A program made the position numbers and the translations under genes. The notes beneath the pieces were generated by a model. That model did not search any database. It was not told the DNA's origin and worked only from the letters and a program-made list of their open reading frames with translations. From the NCBI GenBank assembly GCA_963774075.1, contig CAVZDP010000005.1, positions 434,001 through 498,000 of the forward strand: 64,000 nt of DNA, read 5' to 3'. Within the stretch, counting starts at the first letter, position 1. Each line of letters opens with the position of its first letter. Shown in pieces: positions 1 to 9,481 of the stretch. Origin of the DNA: JBBQNR01 sp963774075 (lineage in GTDB: Bacteria; Actinomycetota; Thermoleophilia; Solirubrobacterales; JBBDJG01).

Positions 1-131
1 GGCCGACCAGTAGCCGGTGTTGAGTCCGAGTCGAAGGTCGCGTGCCACAAGGGGCACCCTAATTCAACCGCTGCACATGCGAGGGCCGCCGCGCGAGCGG
101 CGGCCCTCGGCTCAACACGCAGTCGGATCGC
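1..131. other. Intergenic end of window
   Basis: No gene could be supported here. The stretch lies downstream of the penicillin-acylase-type gene, which runs on the minus strand. Its only clear structure is the hairpin at 81-108, listed separately. Confidence 0.5.
81..108 (-). terminator. Strong GC hairpin 3' of acylase gene
   Basis: A perfect 12-bp stem (81-92 with 97-108) closes on a GCGA tetraloop. It lies about 24 bases beyond the stop codon of the minus-strand acylase gene. No T-run follows on either strand, so it is either a U-tract-less terminator of the kind common in actinobacteria or an mRNA-stabilising hairpin. Confidence 0.5.
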
Positions 132-3100
132 TCAGGGTGTGAACACGCCCTGGCGCAGGAGCGGGCTCTCGTCCCCGGTTCCGCACTCGATCGCACAGCC
201 GCTCGGCCCGATGCTTCCGTCTAGGCCGGCGTCCTGCAACGTCATGGACGGGGTCGAGATCACGGCGCGCCTTCCCTCCACGGCGAAGCCGGGCAGGAGC
301 GCGTCGACCGTGGTGGTGACCGTGCAGCTGCCGCCGGCCGCTCCGGCGGTCGGCACGCAGTCAACGGGCACCGTGAGCTCCACGTCCTCGACCGTTGCCG
401 ACTGTGCCTGCGAGAGGCCGTTGGCGCGATCGGTGATGCGCAGCGCAGTGGACAGCAAGAGCTTGCCCGCGTAGTCCGCCCCGTCCGCTCTCTGTCTCAC
501 GTCGCTCGCGACAGCGCTGATCGCGACGTCGGCCTCGTCCACGGACGTCACCGCGTTGCCGGGCAGCACGTCGATCCGCGCCCGACCGCTTCCTGCCCCC
601 GACGGGCCGATCGTCAGTAGCGGCGACTCCAATGCTGGGCCGGTGCACGATCCCGCGTCGAGCGGCGCGACGTGCCGGCTGTCGGGGCTCGTGCACTCGG
701 CGAACGCCGGCACGAGCGGCACTCGCAGCGGCGTCGCGCCACCCGGGCGTGGATACGGCGTCGCCCCGGGCTCCTCGATCGTCGTCACCTCGAGATTGGG
801 ATCGGCGGTGATCTCCTCCTCGCAGAAGGGCTCGTCAACCCATTCCTTGTTCGAGAACATCCGCGTCTGGTCCGCGAAGTAGGGCGACGCGGGGTTCGTC
901 GACTGCGAGTAGGTGAGGATCGTGCGCGTGTCCACCGGGCAGGTGCCGCCGGTGAATTGGGACGCCATCACGAAACTCGAGCCATGCGGGACGTTCGGGA
1001 AGCCCTGCCCCGCCACCCAGGAGACGTTGATCGCGTTGAACACGCCGACGCTGCCGGGCCCGCCGTGAATCGGTATTCGCTCGGTTCCGCGTCGCTCGTA
1101 CTGCCACTCGCGCAGCCTCGCATCGAGCGGTATCCCGGAGCTGCGCAGGTCCGTGACGGCGTCCGCGAGTGCCTGCTGGACGCGCGGGTTCTCAGTGTTG
1201 AGGCCGCGCGGAGTGTTCACCGGGTCGGCGGGCGAATACTCCTCGTCGAAGATCCCCGGTGGCCGCTCCAGCCCGACGGCTGCGAGCGCCCTCGACGCGA
1301 AGCGCCGGAACAGCACCGCCCCGTTCGAATCGAGGTCGTCGTGCAAGTTCCACGCCTCGATCACCGGGCAGGCCTCGCTCACGTCGACGGGGCCATTCGC
1401 TCCGGGCAGCACCGGGCTCTGCCGGCACATCGCCGCCAGCTCGTCACGCCAGAGCTCACCCGCGTACTGGCGGTTGTCGAACACCGTGTCCTGGAGCTGC
1501 TGGAGCGTGTAGCGGTTGCCGGGCCGCCCATCGGTGCCGGCCAGCCGCTTCTCGACCATCACGAGCCCCGATCTGGTGCGCAGCGAGCGCTCGCTGTTCT
1601 CCTCTCCGATGATGCGATCGAAGCCGACGAGCGGCTCGTCGGGATTGGTGAGCCAGTAGCTGTCGTTCGAGTTGGTCACGTAGTCGTCTCTGAACAGCTT
1701 CGGCAGGTTCGAGGGGCCGAAGATGCCCGGCTCCACGGCATCTGGGTCCGAGCCCCATTCGCAACTCGACAGCGAGCCGTCGAGCACCGGCAGGCCAAGC
1801 GCAGCGAACGTTCCGCGGCCGAGCTCGGTGTTACACGTAGCCGCCTTCTCGTTCGTCACGTGTGGCACCACAGAGAGGTCGGCGTAGAAGGCGACCCCGT
1901 TCGAGTCGGCGCCGATCGTGTTCACCCACGGGACGCCCTGATTGCGCTCGGTGAGCTCCCGTAGCTCGTCGACGCTCTGGGCGTGGTTGACCTCGAAGAA
2001 GTGGTTCAGATAACGGAAGTTGCCTGCGTTCGCATCGCCGATCGCCCAGGCTGTGGCCGGGGTCCACGGGAACAGCGGCAACCCGAGGATCGAGGTCAGG
2101 ATCGGGCCGTGGTGGGAGGAGTACAGAGTGCGGTTGCGCGGGGACAGTGAGCCGTCCGGGTTTCGCGCTTGTACGGTCACCTGCTCCGCCTCCATCTGGC
2201 GCAGCTCGCCGTCGTAGAAGTACGTGGTCGGCGAGCCGGGCACCAGCCGCAGCTCGAACGGCGTGAAGCGGAAGGCCGTCGAGACCGTGTGGCTCCACGC
2301 GAGGTTGTCAGTGTGGCCGATGTTCACCACCGGGACGCCGAAGAGGCTCGCTCCACTCACGTTCACCTGGCCCGGGATCGTGAGCTGGGCGTGGTAGAAG
2401 CGCTCGGACCCGTCCCACGGGAAGTGGGGGTTGCCGAGCACCATGCCCTTGCCGTTGTCGGTCGCGTTGTTGCCGAGTCCGTAGGCGTTGCTGCCGACGC
2501 CACCCAGCGGGAGCTTTTGCTTGAGCTCCGCGAGCATGGCGTCTCGCTCCGCCGGCGTCGGCAGCGGGGGCTCGATCGGGGGCGTCGGCGGCTGCGCGCC
2601 GCCGATGCCGTCGATCGCCACGCCCTGGCTCGCCAGCAATCCGAGCTGGTAGAAGCGCTGATAGGCGTCCATCTCGGTGATCTCGCGCACCCAGGCGGCG
2701 CCGCGGCAGCTCGCGTCGGGCAGGTTGTCGACGCCGGTCTCGCGCAGGTACTTGTTGTAGCCGGCGACGAAGCCCCGTACCGCCTCCTTGATCTCCGGAC
2801 GGGGGCCACGCGGAGGCTCGAGCTCGAGCAGGCCCTGGATCACGCCGCTGTCCTTGATGCGTTGGAAGAAGAAGTCGCTGTTCAGGTTGTTGGCCGTCGC
2901 GCCGTTGCCTCCCTGCGTGTAGGAGCCGTCGGGCCCGAAGTAGCGCGAGCGTTCGCCGTTGGCGGTGACGTAGGTCTCCGCGAGCACGCACAGGTTGTCC
3001 TGCGCGAAGGCGTAGGCATAGCCGAAGCCCAGCCCCGCGTAGTCGTCGGCGACGACGTGCGGGATGCCGTGGCTCGTGCGCCTGATGGTCGCCTGCAGGC

Positions 3101-3293
3101 CGCCGCTGGAGCTGGCGGCAGAGACCGACGACGCCTGAGACCCGCCGCCCGAAGGTGCGGACACCGACGTGCCGACGAGCGGGCCGAGACCCGCCAGAGC
3201 CAGGACCACCGTCACGGTTGCCGCGACGCCACGGCCGCGCCGGCTGCGAATGCCGGAGACCGGGCGCATGCGGGCGTCAACCCGTCTGCGCAT
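132..3293 (-). CDS. Secreted penicillin-acylase-family amidohydrolase with C-terminal module
   Basis: N-terminal-nucleophile hydrolase of the penicillin acylase / acyl-homoserine-lactone acylase family, expected to cleave an amide-linked acyl group outside the membrane. The 1053-residue product begins with a basic stretch and a hydrophobic signal (about 22-46). The expected autocleavage site is Gly267-Ser268-Asn269, where Ser268 becomes the beta-chain nucleophile; the family NPHFPW motif follows at about 288-293. Family members are usually near 750-850 residues. The surplus is a C-terminal module (847-1053) that is also found at the end of the next gene. The ATG is preceded by GGGGAGG six bases upstream. 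The substrate cannot be told from sequence. Confidence 0.9.
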   Translation of the reverse strand: MRRRVDARMRPVSGIRSRRGRGVAATVTVVLALAGLGPLVGTSVSAPSGGGSQASSVSAASSSGGLQATIRRTSHGIPHVVADDYAGLGFGYAYAFAQDNLCVLAETYVTANGERSRYFGPDGSYTQGGNGATANNLNSDFFFQRIKDSGVIQGLLELEPPRGPRPEIKEAVRGFVAGYNKYLRETGVDNLPDASCRGAAWVREITEMDAYQRFYQLGLLASQGVAIDGIGGAQPPTPPIEPPLPTPAERDAMLAELKQKLPLGGVGSNAYGLGNNATDNGKGMVLGNPHFPWDGSERFYHAQLTIPGQVNVSGASLFGVPVVNIGHTDNLAWSHTVSTAFRFTPFELRLVPGSPTTYFYDGELRQMEAEQVTVQARNPDGSLSPRNRTLYSSHHGPILTSILGLPLFPWTPATAWAIGDANAGNFRYLNHFFEVNHAQSVDELRELTERNQGVPWVNTIGADSNGVAFYADLSVVPHVTNEKAATCNTELGRGTFAALGLPVLDGSLSSCEWGSDPDAVEPGIFGPSNLPKLFRDDYVTNSNDSYWLTNPDEPLVGFDRIIGEENSERSLRTRSGLVMVEKRLAGTDGRPGNRYTLQQLQDTVFDNRQYAGELWRDELAAMCRQSPVLPGANGPVDVSEACPVIEAWNLHDDLDSNGAVLFRRFASRALAAVGLERPPGIFDEEYSPADPVNTPRGLNTENPRVQQALADAVTDLRSSGIPLDARLREWQYERRGTERIPIHGGPGSVGVFNAINVSWVAGQGFPNVPHGSSFVMASQFTGGTCPVDTRTILTYSQSTNPASPYFADQTRMFSNKEWVDEPFCEEEITADPNLEVTTIEEPGATPYPRPGGATPLRVPLVPAFAECTSPDSRHVAPLDAGSCTGPALESPLLTIGPSGAGSGRARIDVLPGNAVTSVDEADVAISAVASDVRQRADGADYAGKLLLSTALRITDRANGLSQAQSATVEDVELTVPVDCVPTAGAAGGSCTVTTTVDALLPGFAVEGRRAVISTPSMTLQDAGLDGSIGPSGCAIECGTGDESPLLRQGVFTP
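135..755 (-). repeat. C-terminal module, copy 1 (YPRPGG...RQGVFTP)
   Basis: Residues 847-1053 of the acylase-type protein align along their whole length with residues 707-921 of the neighbouring sugar dehydrogenase. Both open with YPRPGG.TPLRVPLVP and close with LRQGVFTP. Shared internal landmarks include ALRITD/TLRITD, DEAD and STPS. I do not recognise a named Pfam domain. It looks like a beta-rich exported appendage. Confidence 0.85.
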
Positions 3294-3401
3294 TACTACC
3301 TCCCCGTGGATGCGTAGGGCGCGGACCCCTCCGAGCCCCTGAGTGTCGAACCCTAGCGCAAGGGGCCTAGAACCTCAACGCGAGCATTCCGTCAAAGGGT
3401 T

Positions 3402-6167
3402 TTAGGGCGTGAAGACGCCCTGGCGCAGGAAGACCTTCTCGTCACCCGAGCCGCAGGTTGGCGGGCAGCCGAGCCCGAACGGGTCGGCCGCCGGGGCGAC
3501 GCTCCCGTCCGGCCCCGCGTCCAGCACCGAGATCGACGGCGTGGACAAGATGGTCCTCTTGCCTTCCCTGGCGAGCCCGGGGACGAGCGTGTCAGCGGTG
3601 GTGTTGAGGTTGCAGCTCCCGCCGAACTGGGGAGTCGGGTTGCTCACGCACGTGAACGGAAACCCGAGCTGCACGTCCTGCACCGTGGCCGGCACCGCCT
3701 GGGAGGGCCCGCTCGCACTGTCGGTGATGCGGAGCGTCGTCGCGAGGACCAGCGGGCCGGTGTAGTCGGGCCTGCCCGGCACGTCGCTCACGACATCGGT
3801 TGCCGATGCCCTGACGTGGTAGTCGGCCTCGTCGGCGGGGGTGGCGGGGTTGCCGACCGCCACGTCCAGTCGGGCACTCGCCTGCATCCGGCCGGACAGC
3901 GAGGTCGTGAGGAGCGGTGATTCGAGCACCGGCGGCGAGCAGGAAGACTGGCTGAGAGGTGAGACGTGAGAGCTGTTGGGAGCGGTGCAGGCCTGGAATT
4001 CGGGGACGAGCGGCACCCGCAGCGGCGTGCCCCCACCGGGCCGCGGATAGACCAGCCTCTCGAAGTTCGCCGTATAGGTCGCGGCCGTCGGCGGCGTGAT
4101 GATCGTGTGTGAGCTCGCGCCGCCGTCCGACCAGCTGTCGAACAGCCACCACCGCAGCTGAGCGTCGGCCTGGTCTGGAGCGTTGACGATCAGGCCCCAG
4201 TTGTCCCAGGAGGTGATCGTGGCCGGCGTCGTGATGGTGCTGCCGGCAACCTCGAGCTGGAGCCCGCTCGGGTTGGCCGCGAAGGTGACGTCAACGAGCT
4301 TCGGTTGGATGTTGCGAGTGACCGTGCTGGAAGCGCCCTGCGAGTCGGTCGCCGTCAGGATGAGCTCGAGGTAGCTGTTCGTCGCCGCTGAAAGCTCCTC
4401 CGGCTGTGGCCCCGTGATCTGGATGTTGTTGCCCTGCGTGGGCGTCAGGTACGGATGCGCGTGGGTGTCGTGGTGTCGCTCGACCCGCCACTCGAGCGCG
4501 CTGTTGGGGAGCGACCCGTCTTCCGTGTCCTCGGCGCTCCCGACCAGCGTCAGGGTCTCACCCACCTTGAACTTCTTGGTCGCCACGGGGGCGTCGATGG
4601 AGACAATGGGCGCCTCGTTGCCGGCGGATATCGGCACGGTGTCGACGTCCACGGCCCCATTGCCGTCGTCGACGGTGAGCGTCGCGATGTAGGTTCCTGC
4701 GCTCGTGTAAGTGTGACTGGGAGTCGGCGAGCTCGAGTGCGGGGAGCCGTCGCCGAAGTCCCAGTCGTAGGTGAGGACGTCGTCGTCGGGGTCGCTCGAG
4801 CCGGTGCCGTCAAAGTCCACCGCCAGCGGCAGCTCTCCGGCGGTCGGAATGGCGGAGGCCACCGCCCGCGGCGTGCGATTGTCCTGCCCCGTGTAGACGA
4901 TCTTCCGGATCTCGTCGTTGGGGAAGCCGACCCAGCTTATGTAGTAGTAGGACCTGTTCGCTCCGTCCGGGCCGAAGACGCCATCGATTTGGTACGGAAT
5001 CCCGGTGGCGAACTCGCTCACCCCGCCCCCGGTCGGGTCGTACCGCCAGAGCTTCTGGCAGACGAGGTCGCTGAACAGGTAGTCGCCGTCGTATTCGGTC
5101 GGCCAGGCGCCGCCCGGAACGAAGTCGCTCGCCGTCACGGACACGCAACCGGTGGAGTGGTTGTAGGAGTGGATTGGGTTCGTCATCCCTGCCGGCGGTG
5201 GACCGCAGTCGGTGCTCGAATCGCGCACGCAGTTGCCCTCGCGCACGTTCCAGCCGAAGTTCGCCCCCGCGGCGACGTGGTTCACCTCTTCCCAGATGTT
5301 GAGCCCGACGTCGTTTGCGTAGACGCGCGGCGTCGCCATGTCGGGGTCCAGGCCGATCCGGAAGGGGTTTCGCAGCCCGTATGAATAGATCTCCCGGCAG
5401 ACCTGACCGAGGGTCGTGTATCCGGTCGGGCTGCACTGCGTGGTGCCGGCTCCCTGGTACGGGTTGTTCGCCGGGATCGCTCCCGTCTTCGTTACGCGCA
5501 GGATCTTGCCCGAGAGCGCGCCGAGATCCAGAGCGGCGTCGTTGAAGGGATAGCAGCCACTGTCGCCGCGGAAGTCGCAGCCGCCGTCGCCGGTGCTGAT
5601 CCAGAGGTTGCCGTCGACGCCGAACTCGACGTCGCCGCCGGCGTGGATGCCGTCGGGATCGGGAATCCCGTCGACGATCACCGTCTCGCTCAGATGATCC
5701 ACCACGTCGTTCGGCTGCAGCACGAAGCGGGAAACGCGATTCACCGGGCTGTTGGGTACGTTCTTCCAACAGCCCCCGAACTTCGGCGCCGTGTAGTAGA
5801 TGTAGATGTAGTTGTTGGTTGCGAAGTTGGGATCGACCGCGACGCCGAGCATTCCCCATTCCTCGTCGCGGCACGTCTGCTGGCGCCAGTCGAGGGCGAA
5901 GCCAGAGTTGAGCGCACCGTTCTTGAATATGCGCACGAGGCCCGGGTGAGAGACGATCACCATCCGGCCGTCGGGCGTCCAATCCATCGCCGTCGGACGC
6001 GGCACGATCGTCACGGGCTGGTCGTCGAAGCCGGTCGGCAGGGTGATCGCGCCGGCGCTTGGCGCCGTCAGCGCGAGAACGCTCGCTGCCGCAATCGCGG
6101 CCAGAACCACTGCCCGAAGGACCGATCGGCGGCCGGAAGCCCGACCGGCCGGCGAGTTTACGACCAA
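3402..6167 (-). CDS. Secreted PQQ-type glucose/sorbosone dehydrogenase with PKD domain
   Basis: Soluble-aldose-dehydrogenase-type six-bladed propeller, expected to oxidise a sugar or alcohol with PQQ outside the cell. Visible are a signal peptide (about 14-40), a propeller (about 45-425) with typical IHAGGD, STGDGG and YGLRNPFR motifs, and a PKD domain (about 432-515, with DWDFGDG near 468). A beta region follows, then the module shared with the acylase (707-921). The domain order (enzyme, PKD, module) suggests attachment to a surface or polymer. The start used is TTG without a clear ribosome site, so the first 10-20 residues are uncertain. The gene may be cotranscribed with the acylase, which lies 108 bases further on. 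Confidence 0.85.
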   Translation of the reverse strand: MVVNSPAGRASGRRSVLRAVVLAAIAAASVLALTAPSAGAITLPTGFDDQPVTIVPRPTAMDWTPDGRMVIVSHPGLVRIFKNGALNSGFALDWRQQTCRDEEWGMLGVAVDPNFATNNYIYIYYTAPKFGGCWKNVPNSPVNRVSRFVLQPNDVVDHLSETVIVDGIPDPDGIHAGGDVEFGVDGNLWISTGDGGCDFRGDSGCYPFNDAALDLGALSGKILRVTKTGAIPANNPYQGAGTTQCSPTGYTTLGQVCREIYSYGLRNPFRIGLDPDMATPRVYANDVGLNIWEEVNHVAAGANFGWNVREGNCVRDSSTDCGPPPAGMTNPIHSYNHSTGCVSVTASDFVPGGAWPTEYDGDYLFSDLVCQKLWRYDPTGGGVSEFATGIPYQIDGVFGPDGANRSYYYISWVGFPNDEIRKIVYTGQDNRTPRAVASAIPTAGELPLAVDFDGTGSSDPDDDVLTYDWDFGDGSPHSSSPTPSHTYTSAGTYIATLTVDDGNGAVDVDTVPISAGNEAPIVSIDAPVATKKFKVGETLTLVGSAEDTEDGSLPNSALEWRVERHHDTHAHPYLTPTQGNNIQITGPQPEELSAATNSYLELILTATDSQGASSTVTRNIQPKLVDVTFAANPSGLQLEVAGSTITTPATITSWDNWGLIVNAPDQADAQLRWWLFDSWSDGGASSHTIITPPTAATYTANFERLVYPRPGGGTPLRVPLVPEFQACTAPNSSHVSPLSQSSCSPPVLESPLLTTSLSGRMQASARLDVAVGNPATPADEADYHVRASATDVVSDVPGRPDYTGPLVLATTLRITDSASGPSQAVPATVQDVQLGFPFTCVSNPTPQFGGSCNLNTTADTLVPGLAREGKRTILSTPSISVLDAGPDGSVAPAADPFGLGCPPTCGSGDEKVFLRQGVFTP
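3405..4049 (-). repeat. C-terminal module, copy 2
   Basis: Residues 707-921 of the sugar dehydrogenase form the second copy of the roughly 210-residue module described for the acylase. The DNA copies are clearly diverged, so this is an old domain duplication or shuffling event and not a recent gene conversion. Confidence 0.85.
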
Positions 6168-6316
6168 GCTGCGTGCCCCCCGCTATCGAGACTGCGATGC
6201 GTTCGAGACGATCTTAGAGCGTTGCGGGGGTCCGGGGCCACGTTTGCGGGCTGGCTCGTGAGCCCTCAGAGCTGCCGGTCACGCGAGAACCCGGCCCAAC
6301 TATGTTCCCAGTGGCA

Positions 6317-7477
6317 CTAGAGCCGCTCGACGATCATCGCCTCGCCCTGGCCGCCGGCCACGCACATCGTCTCGAGCCCGATCTGCTTGTCCTCGGTCTC
6401 GAGGTCGTTGAGCAGCGTCGTCATGATCCTGGCCCCGGTCATGCCGAACGGGTGCCCGAGCGCGATCGCGCCGCCGTGTGGGTTGAGCTTTTCGAGCGGG
6501 ATGTCGCACTCGCTCATGATCGGGATCACCTGGGCCGCAAACGCCTCGTTCAGCTCCACCACGTCGACGTCGCCGATCTTCATGCCTGCCCGGTCGAGCA
6601 CCTTGCGGATCGCCCCGATCGGCGCGACACCCATCAGCTCGGGCTCGAGCGCGGCCGTGGCCCCGGTCACGATCCGTGCACGCGGTTTCAGGCCCAGCTC
6701 CTTCGCCTTCGAGTCGGACATCACCAGCACCGCGGCGGCCCCGTCGTTGAGGGGGCACGAGTTGCCCGCCGTCACCTTGCCGCCCTCCTTGAACGCCGGC
6801 TCTAGCTGAGAGAGCTTCTCCAGGGTGGAGCTCGGCCGCGGCCCGTCGTCCTTCTCCGCCTTGCTCCCATCCGGGAGCGGCACGGGGACAATCTCGCGGT
6901 CGAAGAAACCCGATTCCTGTGAGGCGACCGCCAGCTCCTGCGAGCGCTGGGCGTACTTGTCCATGTCGGAACGGCTCACCTCCCACCGCTCGGCGACGTT
7001 CTCCGCGGTGACGCCCATCGCGATGTAGGCGTTCGGGCGGCCGTCGCCACCCTGGAGCTTCTCGTTCTGATCCGCGACACCCGCCGCCTCCTGACGCTCG
7101 TTGTAGCGGCTGACCCACTCGACGCCGGCGGCGATGTAAGTGTCGCCCTGGCCGGCGACGACCGAGTTGGCGGCCTGGCGGATTGCCTCGAGGCTAGAGG
7201 CGCAGTACATCGAGACCGTCGTCCCGTTGACGCTGTCGGGGAGCTTCTCGGACAGCAACACCATGATCCGCCCGATGTTGAACGCCTGCAGCCCCTGCGG
7301 CAGGCCGCAGCCGGCGATCACGGCCTCGATGGACTCCGGCGAGACCTCGGGGTGCCGATCCAGCAGCTGGTCCAGGACATAGGCGCCCGTGTCGTCTGGT
7401 CGAAGCTGGGCGAGGGAGCCCTTGAATGCGCGCCCGATCGGCGTCCGTACTGCGTCGACTATCACGGCCTCTGGCAT
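6317..7477 (-). CDS. Acetyl-CoA acetyltransferase (thiolase)
   Basis: Thiolase of 386 residues, the usual length. It catalyses reversible Claisen condensation or cleavage of acyl-CoA, either as the last step of beta-oxidation or in acetoacetyl-CoA formation. The acyl-accepting Cys92 lies in SMYCASS, the catalytic His342 in the ALGHPFGMTGAR box, and the second Cys372 in the C-terminal CVAGGQGEA motif. AGGAGG stands just before the ATG. It is the only gene of its kind here, so degradative and biosynthetic roles cannot be separated. Confidence 0.93.
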   Translation of the reverse strand: MPEAVIVDAVRTPIGRAFKGSLAQLRPDDTGAYVLDQLLDRHPEVSPESIEAVIAGCGLPQGLQAFNIGRIMVLLSEKLPDSVNGTTVSMYCASSLEAIRQAANSVVAGQGDTYIAAGVEWVSRYNERQEAAGVADQNEKLQGGDGRPNAYIAMGVTAENVAERWEVSRSDMDKYAQRSQELAVASQESGFFDREIVPVPLPDGSKAEKDDGPRPSSTLEKLSQLEPAFKEGGKVTAGNSCPLNDGAAAVLVMSDSKAKELGLKPRARIVTGATAALEPELMGVAPIGAIRKVLDRAGMKIGDVDVVELNEAFAAQVIPIMSECDIPLEKLNPHGGAIALGHPFGMTGARIMTTLLNDLETEDKQIGLETMCVAGGQGEAMIVERL

Positions 7478-7559
7478 GGTCCTCCTGACGGTCGGTGATG
7501 CTTCGCGATCACACTATCGAACGCCGCCTGGAGCGGCGGCCGCTCGCCAGAGCTGCACC

Positions 7560-7949
7560 TCACCCCCTTACTCTGAGCCGGCGGTCAAAGGTCCGCGCGG
7601 ACACCACCTGGGCTCCGGCGTCGCGGACCCGCTGAGCGAGGCCGCTGTCGGAGGTCACGACGACCAGCCCGCTCGGCTCGCCGTCGGCGCGCACCATGCG
7701 CGCGATCTCGTCGTCGGCTGCGTCCCGCCCGGAGCGGGGGGCGAACACGACGTGGAGCGCCTCGGTCGTGTCCGTCGGGAGGTCGAAGGGCCTGCCGTCG
7801 AAGACGACGGTCACGTCGTCGCCCGAGCGACGCGCGTAGTCTGCGAGCTCCGCCGCGAGCCTTCTCATCGCGCCCCGGCGGTCCCGCCACCAGCCATCGG
7901 CCCTCGACCCGACCACGTTCATGCCGTCGACGATCAGGCGCTCAGCCAA
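7560..7949 (-). CDS. NYN-domain (YacP-like) putative ribonuclease
   Basis: Small PIN-like NYN-domain protein of 129 residues. It opens with LIVDGMNVVG (Asp8) and has a second acidic strand, VVFDGRPF (Asp51), and a third, VVTSDSGL, near residue 100. These are the metal-binding positions expected of this nuclease fold. It starts six bases after the stop of the DUF427 gene, so the two are probably one transcript. Cleavage of structured RNA is known for YacP-family relatives; the target here is unknown. Confidence 0.8.
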   Translation of the reverse strand: MAERLIVDGMNVVGSRADGWWRDRRGAMRRLAAELADYARRSGDDVTVVFDGRPFDLPTDTTEALHVVFAPRSGRDAADDEIARMVRADGEPSGLVVVTSDSGLAQRVRDAGAQVVSARTFDRRLRVRG

Positions 7950-7955
7950 GTTGAG

Positions 7956-8804
7956 TCAGAGCGCGACCGGGGCCCTGCGCCGCGGCGACCACTGCGTCAC
8001 TGGACGCTCCTGGAGCTCGCCGTCGATCTCGAGGTCGACCCGCTCGTTGAAGAATGCCAGGTAGTTCGCGATCCGATCGACCTCGGGACGGGGCTCCGGG
8101 TAGAACCAAACGAGGTCCTTCTCCCGCTCGTCCCCCACCTGCACGGACCAGTAGCGCGCGAAGCCCTTGTAGGCGCAGCCGGTGACGGTGTCGCTCTCGA
8201 ACAGCACGTCCGTGCGCACGTCCTCGGGCGGCAGGTACCAGCGCGGCGGTAGCCCGGTCTCGAAGATGACTCTGGCCCGTCGCGTCTCGGCGACGACCTC
8301 GCCCTCGACGCGCACGACGACGTGGCGCGAGGTGTCGAGCACGTCGACGCGGTGGTAGGGATCGCGAGGGTGGACGATCGCGGGCTCGTCCTCCTCCAGC
8401 CAGCTGTCCAGCTTGTCCCAGTGAAAGGCGATGCAGTCCGCGAGCGGCGGCGCTCCATCGAGCGGGGCGGGGTAGCTCCAGGCGGCGTCCTCGGCAATGC
8501 GCTCGCCCACCCGCACGGACCAGTAAGAGGCATCTCCCTTGTAGGGGCAGTGGGTCCTGCGCTCGCTCGGCTCCAGCAGGTCCGTGCGCACCTCCTCACG
8601 AGGGAAGTAGTAGACGGGCAGGAGGCGCTGCTCGTGGAGCAGCTTGGCGTGGCGGCTGTCGATCACCGTCTCGCCGGCGAAGTTGCCACGGATCCGCCGC
8701 GGGCTGTCCTCGAAATAGATGATCCCTCTGCTGCGGGGAAGCTCGAAGTTGAAGGCGCCGGCGGGGTGATGCCCAAACGGGCCCGTCCCGACAGTGAGCG
8801 ACAT
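7956..8804 (-). CDS. Protein with two tandem DUF427 domains
   Basis: The 282-residue protein consists of two copies of the DUF427 beta-fold. The halves (about 20-130 and 150-270) share VYYFPREEVRTDLL / WYLPPEDVRTDVL and CPYKGDASYWSV / CAYKGFARYWSV. The domain is widespread in actinobacteria and has no settled biochemical role. The gene heads a short minus-strand operon with the NYN protein and diverges from the sigma-factor gene. Confidence 0.85.
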   Translation of the reverse strand: MSLTVGTGPFGHHPAGAFNFELPRSRGIIYFEDSPRRIRGNFAGETVIDSRHAKLLHEQRLLPVYYFPREEVRTDLLEPSERRTHCPYKGDASYWSVRVGERIAEDAAWSYPAPLDGAPPLADCIAFHWDKLDSWLEEDEPAIVHPRDPYHRVDVLDTSRHVVVRVEGEVVAETRRARVIFETGLPPRWYLPPEDVRTDVLFESDTVTGCAYKGFARYWSVQVGDEREKDLVWFYPEPRPEVDRIANYLAFFNERVDLEIDGELQERPVTQWSPRRRAPVAL

Positions 8805-8902
8805 GGAGACCGTCCTGGGTTGGGAGACCCAAGGTTAGAACCTGAGTCGACTTGGTGGCGTTGGGCGCCGCCGAGTGGCGAGAGGGGCGGCGGTCGTGGT
8901 TT

Positions 8903-8914
8903 GATTACCGAGAC
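8903..8914 (+). promoter_or_regulatory. Leaderless -10 box of sigma-factor gene
   Basis: GATTAC at 8903-8908 ends six bases before the ATG at 8915, placing the likely transcription start at or next to the start codon. Confidence 0.5.
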
Positions 8915-9481
8915 ATGTCGCTTGCTCTGCTTGCCGACGCCGACCTCGTCGCACGCTGTCGCAGCGGCGACCAGGAGGCGTGGGGAGAGCTCGTGAACCG
9001 CTTCTCGCGCTACGTGTTCGCGATCGCGACTCGGGTGTACGGACTCGCATCTCACGATGCGGAGGACGTTTTTCAGGACGTCTTCACCCGCACGTACGAG
9101 CACCTCGACGAGCTGCGCGACGACGAGGCGGTGCGGCCCTGGATCGGCACGCTCACGCGCAGGCTCTGCGTAGACCGGCTGCGCTCGGGCCGGCGTGAGC
9201 AGCCCGTGGAGGAGCCGGCCGAGTCGGCCGATCCCGAAGACGCGCTTGCGCTGCTCGACGAGGCGTTGACGGTGCACGAGGCGATGCGTGCGCTGCCCGA
9301 GCACTGCGCCGAGATCCTCGACCGCTTCTTCGCGCGCGACGAGAGCTACAAGACCATCGGTGAGGCGCTGGATCTGCCACCGGGGACCATCGCCAGCCGC
9401 ATCTCGCGCTGCCTGTCCAAGTTGAGACGGCAACTCGAGGGAAGAAAGTCGCGCTTTGAGCCGTCAGTTGAGAGGAAATGA
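8915..9481 (+). CDS. ECF-type RNA polymerase sigma factor
   Basis: A 188-residue sigma-70 family factor with region 2 (about 12-80, including the DAEDVFQDVF core-binding helix) and region 4 (about 115-175, with an ALPEHCAEIL helix and a TIGEALDLPPGTIASRISR helix-turn-helix). The ATG at 8915 is preferred to an in-frame GTG further upstream because family homology begins here and a -10 box sits directly before it. The gene overlaps the next one by ATGA. No typical zinc anti-sigma follows, so the 87-residue partner may be the regulator. Confidence 0.88.
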   Translation: MSLALLADADLVARCRSGDQEAWGELVNRFSRYVFAIATRVYGLASHDAEDVFQDVFTRTYEHLDELRDDEAVRPWIGTLTRRLCVDRLRSGRREQPVEEPAESADPEDALALLDEALTVHEAMRALPEHCAEILDRFFARDESYKTIGEALDLPPGTIASRISRCLSKLRRQLEGRKSRFEPSVERK

